Part shown: positions 1 to 11,629 of the stretch, one piece after another
Layout: each line of letters opens with the position of its first letter
Position numbering within the stretch: position 1 is the first letter of the stretch
Source: Blumeriella jaapii
Lineage: Eukaryota > Ascomycota > Leotiomycetes > Helotiales > Drepanopezizaceae
Length of the DNA stretch: 64,000 nucleotides
Direction of reading: 5' to 3'
Assembly: GCA_009599575.1 (NCBI GenBank)
Contig: VWND01000011.1
Span: 806,001 to 870,000, forward strand
Position numbers and translations under genes: made by a program
Notes under the pieces: model-generated
Database searches by the model: none
What the model was told of the DNA's origin: nothing
What the model saw: the letters and a program-made list of their open reading frames with translations, nothing else

Positions 1-1298
1 CGGTTTTTGCTTTTTTTTTAAATTGCTTTTTTATTTAATGGTTTTTCAACTCGTTTTAGTTTTTTAAAACTTTCGGTAAATTATTCCGATATTGTTTTTG
101 ATCGGAAAATTAAATGTTTTTTACCGACTTTTTTTCTATCGAAGCCGTTATTATTACGTGGACAGCCTAAAAAAAAAATTTATTTATTTAAATCGGCTCG
201 TTTGTTTAAAACGTATAAACGAATTCGTCGATCTATTATTTAATAAATAAAGCTATTAATTAAAAAATTTCGCATATCGTAGCGTATATTTCCGGTTTAT
301 CCGGCCAATGTAAAATAGAATTTATACGATTTCGTTTGGCAGTTTTTAAAATCAGCTGTTTTTTATCGTTTATCGGAAACTTCGATTTGTTTTTTTTTTT
401 ACTTTTTTTAAATAATTTTTTTTTAATAATCAGCTTTAAAAAAGTTTTCAAAAGCAAGCGTTTAAATAGCTGTTTTATTTTAAATCGATCTAGCGTTTAA
501 TTTGCCGGGCGATGGCTTTTAATTATAATTTAAAAAGTTGAATTGCGTTTTTTTTTTTTTCGTATAAAACCATTTTTTATACCCGCGCCGAAAAACCTTT
601 TAAAGTTTTGCTTTGTTTTATTCTGTTTTGCAATAATAAGCTTTATTAATTTTCTTTTTTTTTTAGATTTTTATAATTTTTTAACGTTTTTATCGCGTCG
701 ATCAAAATATTTCGGATATGCTTTGTATACTTCCGATTAATAATTAGTTTTAAAAATTAAAACTGGTCGGTAATAGTTTTGTCGAAAAAGCTTTTATAAA
801 AAATTATTACTTCCGAGCTTTTTAAACGTTTAAATCGATCGTAAAAAAAAGCTCGATCGCTTCGACTTTTATTAAATCTATTATTTTCGAAAATTTAGTT
901 TTATTTTTTGAAATATTTAAATTTATTAATATTAAAATGTTTTTTTTTTATCGTAAGCTTTAAAAGTTTACTAAAAAAGCCTGAAATCGGTTTTGGTTCT
1001 GATAGCGGCTCCGATGGAAAGAAACTTTTATTTTTTTTTTATAAAATCTGAAGGTTATTCGTTTTGTAATAATAGCTTTTTTTTTGTATTTTTTTTTTTT
1101 AGCATATCGAGTTTTGCTGGTTTGCGCTATTATTAAAACCGTCCGCAAATATTTAATACTCAGCGTTTTAAGCTTTTTCGTTTTCCGCGTTTTCGATAAA
1201 CTTTACGATTTTCTGAAATTTTAATTTAATTATAAGATTTGGATTTTTATTTTCCGAAAAATAAAACTTAGACTTGTTAAACATTACGTTTCGGCTCG
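1..1298 (-). pseudogene. COP1 post-integrase region of the copia polyprotein (decayed)
   Basis: This is the continuation of COP1 to the left of GYP1; reading from 20572 on the minus strand one passes directly to 1298. The tract is A+T-rich with many stops in every frame and no motif I can name. By position it is the variable linker between integrase and reverse transcriptase of a copia polyprotein. Minus-strand open stretches at 960-1148 and 260-457 are basic and low-complexity and carry no recognisable domain. The call rests on continuity with COP1 and not on its own motifs. Confidence 0.5.
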
Positions 1299-1544
1299 TG
1301 TCAAAGGGCACCGGCTGACCGATGAAGAAGCATGCTAGAAAGTACTGGCTAGAAGTAAACATCAGCATGCAGCTTTGGCCAGGATCAAGCCTTGGCCAGA
1401 ATCAATCGAATCCCGAGGCAGGCCCGATCTGCCGACCTTCGGAATATAATCAGAAGGATTTTTTGTATTTTTATAATTCCTTAAAATTCAGTTTTACGAA
1501 TAAATGCACTTTTTATTTCTTGGTTTTAATTTCTAATTATAATA
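1299..1544 (+). repeat. GYP1 5' LTR (246 bp)
   Basis: It starts TGTCAAAGGGCACCGG and is near-identical to 13922-14106 joined to 20507-20566. Its right end is heavily mutated: AATTATAATA stands where the other copy has AACTGTGACA. The flank GCTCG (1294-1298) is the left TSD. Confidence 0.9.
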
Positions 1545-2404
1545 ATCTGAATCTTTTAAAAAACGAACCGGCCGATAAGCATTTAATTCTACGTTTCAAA
1601 CCAGATTCCGCATGTTTCAGGCTTTAGATTTCGGTAAAAAATCAGGCTTGATTATCGATCGCGAAAAAAAAAAAAAAAGAATTTAATAAGTTTTAAAAAA
1701 AAAAAACAGACAGAAACCCAAATCCAAAATATTAGCAACGCCGTATTATAAAAGACCGAAAATACAAATAATATGGCAGAATAAGCGAAAAACGACCGCG
1801 AAGATTAAACCGACGAAAGTTTTTTATTTTCCGATTTTTTTTTATTTTCGCAATTATTTTTATTTTTATTACCATCCGCTACGAATAAGCTAATAAAAAC
1901 TTTTCGCAAGCTTTTTTCGCCATTTTTTTTTTTTTTTTATTATATTTTTCCGCGTAAAAATTTAATTAAAAGGCGAACGCGAAAAAAATAAAATTATAAA
2001 AACTAGGCTTGCCGTTATAAAAGCTTAGCAAATGGAATTTCAACGCTTTTTAACCAGAGTTTCAGCATTTTTCGAAACAAATTTCGGAATTTCCAACGCT
2101 AATTTTCCGGCTTTTAATCCAACGCTAATAGCGCTATTAATACTGTTTTTTCGCTCCGAATTTTCACAAAATTTTTAAAAACGAATTATTTATTTTAAAA
2201 ATAAAATCCGCGATTTTTTTTTTTATAAGTTATAATTTTCAGCGATTTAAAAATTCTCCGAAATCCAAAGCATTCGCAACTTTTAATTTTTCCAAAAAAC
2301 GATATTCGATATTAGCTATTCGAAATAAAAAATTATTTCGCCAAAAAAAGAATTTTTCGCTCCGATTTATAAATATTAACCGCCAAGAACTATTTGTCGG
2401 ATAT
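1545..2404 (+). other. GYP1 5' leader and start of gag, no clear gene
   Basis: This is internal GYP1 sequence between its 5' LTR and the CHR-A insertion. It is A+T-rich with homopolymer runs near 1665 and 1930. I see no open frame longer than about 70 codons and no motif; by position it holds the untranslated leader and the N-terminal part of gag. It ends with GATAT (2400-2404), the left TSD of CHR-A. Confidence 0.55.
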
Positions 2405-2702
2405 TGTAACGATCTAATCAGTCGAAGGGCTGGAAGATCAGTCAACTGGTCGCCTTATTCACATGGTATGAGAAAACGAGCCTTTGGTTTTGTAACAAAA
2501 ATATTCACTTAGAATCAACAACTGCAGAAGGCAGAAGTTGCTAAGAAGAAAAAGCCTTATATATATAAATAGTTTCCACAATTAATAAGAAGACCCACCA
2601 GGAGACCAGGAAGCTTGCAGCTATACGTAGTTGCTGAAAAGCTTGCAGCTATACGTAGTTGCTGGGGTGATACGAAAAATAGCAACAGAGTGAATCGTTA
2701 CA
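2405..2702 (-). repeat. CHR-A 3' LTR (298 bp)
   Basis: It runs TGTAACG to GTTACA and pairs with 8594-8891 at full length. It carries a 28-bp tandem duplication (about 2612-2667) around AGCTTGCAGCTATACG that CHR-B, CHR-C and CHR-D lack. It is less mutated than its partner. Confidence 0.93.
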
Positions 2703-2714
2703 CTACTCTTCCGT

Positions 2715-4470
2715 CCGAAAAAAGCGCGCCCTCGAGCTTTTATTTATTAGTACGTCGCTATCCAAATAATCGTACGAATCCAAACCTTCGGAATACGCCT
2801 TTAGCCAATCTATAAGTTTTGCAAGAAAACCGGGAAGCTTTTTATACGCCAAATGAAAATCGCGCATTTTCAGAAAAGCGTATATAAAGTCAGACGCGAA
2901 TTACCACGTAAGATTTTTATTTAAGCCTACCCAAAAAGCTTTATATTAAAAAGTTTTCCGCTGCATTCGACAAGCGATCAATTCTTCGATTTCGTATTTA
3001 AGCTTATTAATTATATTAATAAATTCAAAGGCTGAATTAATCTGATTTGAAAGCGCGTCGTCAGCTGTTTTACGCAATCGATTAGCGTAAAAAACTAAAT
3101 GTACGTTTATAATATTAAAAAGATCTAGCTTAAAAGCATTATCGAAAATTTTGGCTATAATTTTGAAAAGGCCGTTTGTAAAATTATCGAATTTGCGGAA
3201 AGGCCGGAAAGTCGGAAATGGACGCATATCGAGCCATACGTAATCGCCAACGTTAAAATCGATCGCGCGGCGAAATTTATTCGCATTTTTTTTATTTTGT
3301 CGTAAGCTTGTTAAAAATGCGATTTGGCGAGGTTTTAAGCGTCGTAATAACGGCGAGCGTACGCACGAGCTTCGTTTGCGTTTAGCTTATATAAAAGATT
3401 AAGAAAAAAAATAGTATCGAGTTTTCAATTTCAATTAATATAAAAAGTGTAATCGTATATAATTTCAAAAAGTGAAAGACCATTTAAATTCTCGTAAAAA
3501 AGGATTATTTAAGCGAAATCTATTATTAAAAAAAATTCGTTCCAATCGTTTTAATAAAAGTTTACGAAAAGTCGAAAGCGTTTTTGCAAATATTAATTAT
3601 AAATTTCGGTTTAACCGTCGGTTTTAAAATAAGCGGCTATCGAAAGCTTCAGTTGCGTACCGAGTATTTTGTTTAATTCAGACCAGAAGATAAACCAATA
3701 TTAAAGGCCACGATCGTTAATAATACTTTTTAAAAAGCCAAAATACTTATATACGTAAAATATATATAATTTGGCGAGGTTTCGAGCGTCGATATTTTTA
3801 TAGCAAAAAATCGAAATAACCTATTTGAAAAAGCGATTTATTACTACGAATACGTTATCGTAATCGTATTTATTTTTATTAAAGTTGCAAAAGTTTATTA
3901 TAACGTGCTTTTAAAAATGGTCAGAAACAGGAAAAAACTGAAAAAAGCCGGGGCGTTTATTTTTTAAAATAAAACTTTTTCGATAAGCGTAGCAATTGCG
4001 ATAATATTATTTTACGAAAACTGTTATACCTCGCTAATAATATTAATCCGAAAGCAATTGCGTAATTTTGCGAACGCTGAAATAAACGATAGAAATCTGA
4101 TCGTGCATTTTTCGTATAAAAGCCAAACGGAAATAATCGACGTTTGATATTATTAAGCGACCGTAATATAGCAGCAGGTCGCGTTTAAATATATACGAAA
4201 TATTATTAGCGTCGTTTTCCTTCGTAGCGTCTCGTACAGCTTTTTTTCGAAAAGCTATCAGGCTGCTAGCTGTGCGATTAGCGTAAAAAAGCTGGTCAAC
4301 GACACGAAATGCGGAAAAAAAATCAGCTATTTTAACGATAAAAACAGCTGTTTCGGAGGCCGTGGAAAATCGAAGTTTTTTAATTAAAAAGCGGTGATCG
4401 ATCTAATCTGCTCGAAAAAGAATTTGCAAGCGTTAAATGCGTTTAAAAAAGTTTTAGCGGTCGAGTTTAT
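2715..4470 (-). pseudogene. CHR-A integrase and chromodomain (decayed)
   Basis: The minus-strand frame 2946-3227 is the integrase C-terminal region (FPTFRPFRKFDNFTNGLFKI, then INVHLVFYANRLRKT), followed by the start of a chromodomain (KYEIEELIACRMQRKTF). The phase continues through a stop where Gln is expected to a Phe-Trp-Val segment and ends near the purine tract. The core lies at about 3400-4400 and is heavily broken. In chromoviruses the chromodomain tethers the complex to modified histone. Confidence 0.85.
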
Positions 4471-4559
4471 TCGTACGACGTGTTAATGCGTTAGCTAAAA
4501 AATTATATTTACTTGGTTTGTACGTAATAAAAAAGTTATAATCGGCGAAAAGTTCGGCT

Positions 4560-5990
4560 CAGCGTATTTATCGAGCGTTTAAAAATTCAAAAATTATAAA
4601 ATATTTTAAAACCTTGTAATTAATAATTATTTTGATCTGATAAATTGAGCTAATTAATTTAACACGAAAATTGCTTAAAGATTTTACGATTGCGAATATT
4701 TTTTTGTCGTATACGACGTAATTTAATTCTGCGAAAGCTATAGTTTTGCTAAAATAAGCGACTGGAAGCCAGTCGTTATTATAAAATTGCGAAAGCACAA
4801 AAGCTATTACGCCGTCGAAAGCGTTAGTTTTTAATATACAAAAAAAGTCTTGCCTATAATATTATAAAACTGATGCAATAATAAAAGCTAGTATAAAAAG
4901 GTCGAAACTTTCCTAATATTCAGAAGTGAAATTAAAAAAAATATTAGCCTTAATTAAATAAACCAAAAGCTTTGCAATTATACCGTAGTTTCGAATAAAA
5001 CGTCGGTAAAAATTACAAAAACCAAAAAAGCTTTATACACTTTTTATAATAGTAGAAAGCTTTTAATGGACGATTACGGAAATTTTTTCTGGATCTACTT
5101 TTAGGCTTTTAATAAAAATAATAAAACTTAAATAACGGGTCCGAATAACGTTGAATTCAGACTTCCGAATATCGGCCTGTAATTCAGCGTCAGCGAACTT
5201 TTGAAATATTTTGCGAACGTATATAACGTATTTTAAAAAATCGGACGAATAAATAAAAATATTATTTAGATATATAATATAAAAATCGTTTAAATAATCG
5301 AAAAAAACGTCGTTTATATAGCGTTGGTAAATTGCGGATTTATTAATAAGGCCAAAAAATAGCATTTTGCATTTATAAGCGCCGTAACGCGTACGAAACG
5401 TCGTTAGTTTTTTATTAGCGAAATTTATTCGAATTTTATAAAAAGCTTAACGAATATCGAGCTTCGTAAAAATTCGTGCTTTCGAAAAACGAGCAAAAGT
5501 CTTATCGATAAAAAGGAAAAAATAGCGATTTTTACGAATAATATTATTAAAAGCTCGATAATCGATATAAAAACGTAGTGAACCGTCGGGTTTTTTAGCG
5601 AAAAGCATTAAAACAGCGAAAAAAGCGGTGGAAAGTTCGATAAAGCTTTTATTAAAATTATTTTACAAATAAGTTTTAATAATCTTAAGCTTTAAAATCG
5701 ATATTTTATATAAAAAAATATATTTCAGCTTTTTTTTATTTATAATAAACTCGATTTTATAATCGTAAAACCGGTGAAAAACTAGTTCGTTATTAACGGC
5801 TTTAAAAAACACGTGTTCGAAATCTTTGTACTCCGAGAAAAAAAATTCGAAAGAAAATTTATTCGAAGTTAGCTTTGCTAAGCTAATTAAAAAAGTCGAA
5901 ATCGATATTTCGTTCGTTTTAAAACGTTCGAAAAAATTATAAAATTAGGTTTTAAAAAAAGTGTTATACGTAAAGTCGTTTAGTATTCTG
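4560..5990 (-). pseudogene. CHR-A reverse transcriptase and RNase H (decayed)
   Basis: The minus-strand frame 5063-5365 carries the RT palm and connection region: INKSAIYQRYINDVF, then YLNNIFIYSS, where the catalytic YLDD box reads YLNN. The thumb follows (DIRKSEFNVIRTRYL). Frame 4568-4798 is RNase H: LSQFYNNDWLPVAYFSKTI and ELNYVVYDKKIFAIVKSL. RT copies the RNA into cDNA and RNase H removes the template. Loss of both YLDD aspartates and several stops make it inactive. Confidence 0.88.
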
Positions 5991-6559
5991 TCGATTTCGT
6001 ATAGAAAAATTAAAAACATTTCAACTGCTTTTTTTTTAAAAATCAGCTTAAAAGCGTATATAATAATCTGGCAAATGGAAATTAGATAAGCAATAGATTG
6101 AGAAATTCGTTTTCGAACTGGTCGTTTGAAAAGTTTAGAAAATGGCTTATTGTTTAAACTATCGATTATATTAAACTGAAAGGCTATCGCGGCGAAGGCT
6201 TTTTTTCGGTCTTTGGTATAATTGTTTTTCGTAAAACGAAAAAGCTGTTTTGACGAAAAAAAAAAAAAAAAAAAAAAAAAAGAAATAATAAAAAAAAGAT
6301 CGTTAGCCTAGAAAAGTGGTGGTGTGATTTCTTGTATTATTCCACTAGCGTCGCTATCGAAATTGGCACCGCGAATAAAATTCGACTTTTTCGCGCTTCG
6401 CATAACGTCGTAAATCTGCCATAATTAATCAAGGTTTTTGTTACGTTTTACAGCGTCGTTTTAATAGCGAAATTAAATTTTTCGAAAATGCAAATAAAAG
6501 ATTTTAATACAACGAACGTAAAAGGCTGTAGAAAAATAAAACTTCGGCCAATAAAGCTT

Positions 6560-6960
6560 GCGTTTATTACAATTTAATAAAACTTAATATTCGGCCAACC
6601 AAGCTTTTCCTAAAATCATATTATAATTTCCGAAATTAATAATTAAAAAAAAAATAAACGATTATATTCGGTTGTTAATAATAAAATTAAAAAGCGTAAA
6701 ATATATAATTAAATGGCCACGAGCTTTATTATACCTTTTTACAAAAAAAAAAGCCGGAAAAAATTAAATCAAAGGTTTTAAAAAAAAAAAAAAAGATTTG
6801 ATTAGCGCCGAATCGATTAACGCATAACCGTTCGTTTTAAAATCGGCGAGCGCTTTTATTTTGTACGAAAGGCTATTTTTAATAAATATAACGGGAATTA
6901 TTAATAAATCGTTATTAAAAAGCTTTCGAACGTTAAAATAACGCATATCGCGCAATACGT
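6560..6960 (-). pseudogene. CHR-A aspartic protease (decayed)
   Basis: The minus-strand frame at 6764-6955 contains ALADFKTNGYALIDSALIKS. The usual Asp-Ser-Gly-Ala active-site loop is ADSGAN in this class; here Ser reads Phe, Gly reads Lys and Ala reads Thr, all C-to-T or G-to-A changes. Downstream (about 6590-6650) the frame carries the family's second half, seen intact in CHR-B as NYNMILKKAWLAEY. The enzyme would cleave the Gag-Pol precursor; without the Gly loop it cannot be active. Confidence 0.8.
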
Positions 6961-7249
6961 TTAAAAAAAAAGCTTTGCTTAGGCCTGAGCGTTTTTTCGA
7001 TTAGCGAAAAAGCTTTCGACCTTTTCGTATGCATTTTGGAAATCGTTTGAAAAAGGGTTTTCGTTTTTACTACTATTATTAAAAGGCGAATCTTCGGCCG
7101 GTTCGACCTCGTTTATATTTATCAGCCTGGAAAGGCTTTTGGATAAAACCGAAGGTCGGCCCGTAAAAGGTCGTACAGATTGGCCTCGAACCTTCTGATA
7201 TAGAATAAAGGACGAGCGTTGTCGTTGGTCCGATCGAAAAAAAAAAACG

Positions 7250-8463
7250 CTAAAAAAAGCGTTTTAACGTAAAAAAAAAAAAAGCAGCAAAAGGCTGAAA
7301 AAGAGTTTGTAAAGCATTTGAACGACTTTCGTACGTACGATTTGATTCGTAGTACGCTTTAATTAAAAATCTACCATTTTTATAAGTAATAAACTTGATT
7401 AAAAAGCGATTCGCGTATAAAATTCGTTCAGCCAATTAATTTTATTTTTTTTATCGGACGGCGATAAGCTAATTTTTAAAGGTCGTTATACGCGCCTATT
7501 CCAAATGCAGCTTTTTTCGTAAACGCTTTGATATTTTATCGCGAAAAGCGTTTCGAAACTGTTTATTAATTCGTATTTAAGCGTTCGCTGCGAAAATAGA
7601 AAATCGCAAATAAAAGCGCCAAAAGTCGTCGTACGTATTTATTACAAGCATTTTAAATTCGTTTTCGGCCTTTTAAACGTCGGAAAAATCGGCCAGGAAA
7701 TCGGCGACCTTTTTCATTAATTCTTCGAAAAGTGTAAAATCGGAACGGTCTAAAATACGCGGGATCAGAAACTTTTTTACTACGCTTTCGGTCTGATCGA
7801 ATATATAATTTTTACGAAATCGATCGCTAGCGAAATAATCGTAATAAAATTCGAAATTATCGAAAATTCTAGTTTTTTAATAGCGTGTTTTATAATTTTT
7901 ATTATTATTTAACTTAAACTTAAAGTTCGGAACGCGTTTTATACGAGTTAGTCGAAAGTCAGCAAATAAATAGAAATCATAGCGTTTAAAAAGCGCGCTA
8001 GGGTTTTGGCCGTTAAAAAAAGATTTAAAAAGAATTCGCGAAAAGCGTAGAAGTTGGTCTGCAGCGTTTGTTGATTAAAATGAAACGTTGCGAAAAGGAA
8101 AAGAAGCAGCAGATTCGCGATTGGCAAAAGCACGTTCGATAGATTTTATTAAACGCTTTGATTAAAAAGTCTGTCGCAATCGTATAATTTCTAAAAGTTG
8201 TCGTTTACGTTTTTGCGCTTTTTTTAATTGATTTTGCAAAAGTTTTAATTAAACGCTTTTAGCGTTAAATTGCAAAAAAGAAATGGCAGGCGAAATAATT
8301 GGCGCTCTGCTTTTTTTTTTGTTTTTTTTTCCTCGAAAAAAGGATTGTTTTTCAGAAAAAAAAACTTTTGAGAAAGGCTGTTTTTTCGCTGATTGAAAAA
8401 AGAGAAATTAAAATGTAGTAGCAGAAGCTGAAAAGCTTTGCTAAAAAAGGAATCGTTAAACAA
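7250..8463 (-). pseudogene. CHR-A gag (decayed)
   Basis: Minus-strand reading gives an N-terminal Phe/Lys-rich segment (8245-8463) and a capsid-like segment ending in a conserved NRTYESRSNALQTLF phase (7250-7435). It aligns along its length with the better preserved plus-strand gag of CHR-B (14500-15660). Gag would form the particle shell that packages element RNA. Several stops break it. The original ATG cannot be fixed because the region near 8463 has no in-frame ATG. Confidence 0.7.
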
Positions 8464-8593
8464 AAGCTATTTTTCGCAAAATACGGAAATAAACTTTTTT
8501 ACGACCGGTCGATCATTTTAATATAATTCGTAAGGAATTCGAGGGGAGAAATAATTTACGCCGTCGCCAGCGTAAAAAAAAAATTGTTAATAA

Positions 8594-8891
8594 TATAACG
8601 ATTTAATCAATCGAAAGGCTGAGAGATCAGTCAACTGGTCGCTTTGTTTATATAATATAAGAAAACGAGCTTTTGGTTTTGTAACAAAAATATTTATTTA
8701 AAATTAACAATTGCAAAAGGCAGAAATTGCTAAAAAAAGAGAGCCTTATATATATGAATAGTTTCCACAGTTGATGGGAAGACCCACCAGGAGACCAGGG
8801 AGCTTGCAGCTATACGTAGTTGCTGGGGAGCTTGCAGCTATACGTAGTTGCTGGGGTGACACGAGAGGTGGCAACAGAGTGAATCGTCACA
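8594..8891 (-). repeat. CHR-A 5' LTR (298 bp)
   Basis: It starts TATAACG (mutated TGTAACG) and ends GTCACA. The 28-bp duplication is present at 8801-8856. The flank GATAT (8892-8896) is the right TSD. Differences from the 3' LTR are mostly C-to-T or G-to-A outside CpG. Confidence 0.93.
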
Positions 8892-8896
8892 GATAT

Positions 8897-9600
8897 TATT
8901 AAAAAACGCATCGTATACGCTCGCATTTATTTCAAAAATCCTACGAACACCGATAAGTTTTTAATTTAAATTTTTTTAAAAGCCTGGTTATATTAAAAAT
9001 ACGCTAAAACCGAAAATTCTGTAAAAGCAAATAAAAAAATAAATCGGTATCAAATATTTTTTAATTAATTAATTACCGATTTTACGAATTACTTCGAAAT
9101 AATATTTCAAGAGATTTTATAACGATACGAAAAAACAAAAGGTTTTGTCACGCTTCCGAATAAAATTAACGCGACCGATTTTAAAAAACTATATAATTTA
9201 ATTAAAAGCGTTTTATTAACGATTTACGCCTAAATAAAAAAAATACGCTTTGCGAACGGAAAAGTATTTCCGGAGCGAATCGAGCCTGTTTTCGAAAAAA
9301 AAAAAGAAAATACATTTCGATTTCGAAAAAAGCAGCATAAAAAGCAACGATAGCGGATTTACCAAAATTATAAATACAATTAATAAAAGCTTATATCCGT
9401 TACGATAATTATTAGCTATTATTTCCGATAACAAAAAAAAAAACGCATTCGCTATTTAAATATAAACGCCGAAAAAAAAAAAAATTACGAACGACCAACT
9501 TTTGTTTTATTTGCGAAAATTCAGATTATATAACGTCGAAATATCCAAAAAAAAACGAAAATTTTTATTCGTTGTTAAAAGCGACGAAAAGCCCGGGCAA
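8897..9600 (+). pseudogene. GYP1 gag C-terminal part with zinc knuckle (decayed)
   Basis: GYP1 resumes after the CHR-A right TSD. The plus-strand frame near 9480-9560 contains a mutated CCHC knuckle at 9503-9544: C-FI-C-ENSD-Y-ITSK-Y. The spacing is the canonical CX2CX4HX4C with His read as Tyr and the last Cys as Tyr, both single C-to-T or G-to-A steps. The knuckle would bind element RNA. The upstream capsid part has many stops and is recognised mainly by position. Confidence 0.75.
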
Positions 9601-9699
9601 AAACTCCGTTAAATAATATTTTTTTTAAAAAAGCTAAATAATTAAAAGCTCAAAACTATTAAAAAACCCATTTATATTATTATTTAATAATTATAATAT

Positions 9700-10250
9700 A
9701 TTTTATTCGAACGATTTATTTAATATAACAAATATTAATTCCAATTTTTATTCGATAAATATATTTGTTATAAATAAAAACGGTATTAAAAAAACTTTCA
9801 CCGCTATCGTGGATTGCGGAGCCACCAAGAATTTTATTAGCAATATAATTCTTTTTTTAATTAATTATATTATTTAATACAGCTTTTGCTTTTCCGTTCG
9901 AAACGCATAAATGCGCGAGTTTGCACCGGCTTGCATAAACGGTACTATTTTTATATTTATTTATTATTATATAATAAAAAAATTATTTATTTAATTTTTT
10001 AAAAAAATAAAGATTTATTCGGCAAATTTTATTTTTGAACGTTTTTAATTAAAAGAATATAATTTTTTTATCGACTGGAAGTTTAAGACTTTTTATTAAA
10101 ATTCTTTTCGCAACGATTATGCAATTCCGAGCATAACTGCAATAAAGATTTATTTAAACTTAATTAAAAAAGTATTAAATTCAACGTTTTTTTTCAACGA
10201 TACAAAAACAAAATCGATAAAATATTACGAGTTTTACAAATTAATAAAAG
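9700..10250 (+). pseudogene. GYP1 aspartic protease (decayed)
   Basis: The frame at about 9745-9855 reads VINKNGIKKTFTAIVDCGAT and then KNFISNIIL. The VDCGAT loop matches the retropepsin D-S/T-G-A-T active site, with Cys in the Ser position. The segment after 9860 continues for over 100 residues with stops. The protease would process Gag-Pol. It is the least damaged catalytic motif in GYP1. Confidence 0.8.
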
Positions 10251-10439
10251 ATTTTCTTAATTTTACTACGGGCGAAAACGACGAAATTAAAATTAAAACG
10301 GTAATATTTTTTTAAAAATACGTTATGTTTAAAAATATAATATTTAATAAATCAAAATCCCAGGTCTTTTCGCTTAAACGTTTCGGTTATAACTACGAAA
10401 TTGTTTTCCGTTCGGACGCTAAATCATTTTACGGTTTAT

Positions 10440-11560
10440 TATATAATTTTTTAAAAAACGAATTAAAAATGCTTAAGAAATATTTAAATCAAATGCAAGC
10501 CTAAGAATTTATACGTTTATTAAAATCGAAAGCTGCCGTCCCACTTTTTTATATTATAAAAAAAAATAGTATATTACGTTTTTGCGTAAATTACCGGAAA
10601 TTAAATGTTATAACAGTTTCCAACCGCTATTTTATTTTTTTGATTTCGGAAATTTTAAACCGATTAAGCAAAGTGAAAATATTTATTAAATTGGATTTTA
10701 AATAAGGTTTTAATTTAATTAAAATAACGAAAAAGTATAAATGGAAAACGGCCTTTAAAACTAAATTCGGTTTTTTTTTCGAATATTTAATAATACTTTT
10801 TGAAATATGCAACGCATTAGCAAATTTTTAAATATATATCGACAGCATTTTTAAAAATTTTATAAATATATTCGTCGTAATATATTTAAACGATATTTTG
10901 ATTTATTTAAAAAATAAAAATTTTTATATTAAATACGTTATTAAAGTTTTTAAAAATCTTTTTTAACGCAAAATTGTTTTGCAAATTTAAAAAATGCGAA
11001 TTCGATATCGATAACGTCGAATTTTTTAAGCTTTATCGTTTTTCCAGCCGGAATTGATATAAACAAAAAAAAAGTTGCAACGATTGCGAAATAGCTAATC
11101 TTAAGTATTATACGAGAAACTTTTTTTTTTTAAAGTTTTGCAACTTTTATCGCAGATTTATTTATTAATACAATTTTATCGCTACGAAAATAATTAAACT
11201 TTTGAAAAGCAAAAAAACCGTTTTTATAAACAAAAAAAGCGATAATATTATTTCGAAACTTGTAAAACGTATTTATCAAAGCTTTATTATTAATATATTT
11301 CAACTTCGAACTAAAATTTTTTTTCGAATATAACGCTTTTATAATTGCATTCGCCGAAATAATTTTTTAGCGCTAATCCGATTTATATTTATACCCAATC
11401 GCATTTTATTTCCGAAAATTTATATTCGCAGAAATAAATTATATTATTTTCGATCAGAAACTTTTGTTAATTGTAAAATTAATTAAATATTAAAAGTATT
11501 ATTTCGAAAGCGCCCGATATAAAATTATAATAATATCGGATTATAACAATTTTAAATATT
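10440..11560 (+). pseudogene. GYP1 reverse transcriptase and RNase H (decayed)
   Basis: RT starts near 10535 with PLFYIIKKNSILRFCVNYRK and continues NVITVSNRYF, the template-contacting block of Ty3/gypsy RT. KIFIKLDFK near 10677-10703 holds the first catalytic Asp. The YLDD box at 10883-10894 reads YLND (Asp to Asn). RNase H follows at about 11230-11500, ending in a KLLLIVKLIKY-like helix. Stops are mainly TAA and TAG where Gln or Trp is expected. Confidence 0.87.
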
Positions 11561-11629
11561 TTATAACTATTCGAATTTTAACCAAACGTTAAATTAAATA
11601 AATAATAATCCTGTTAATTATCGATTTCG

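Larger units (their letters stand above)
2405..8891 (-). mobile_element. CHR-A: full-length chromovirus in GYP1
   Basis: A complete Ty3/gypsy element with 298-bp LTRs at 2405-2702 and 8594-8891. The 5-bp TSD is GATAT at 2400-2404 and 8892-8896. Coding is on the minus strand: gag on the right, then protease, RT, RNase H, integrase and chromodomain on the left. The purine tract before the 3' LTR (complement of 2703-2722) contains GGACGGAAGAGTAG. It belongs to the same family as CHR-B, CHR-C and CHR-D. Stops and frameshifts occur throughout, so it is not autonomous. Confidence 0.95.
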
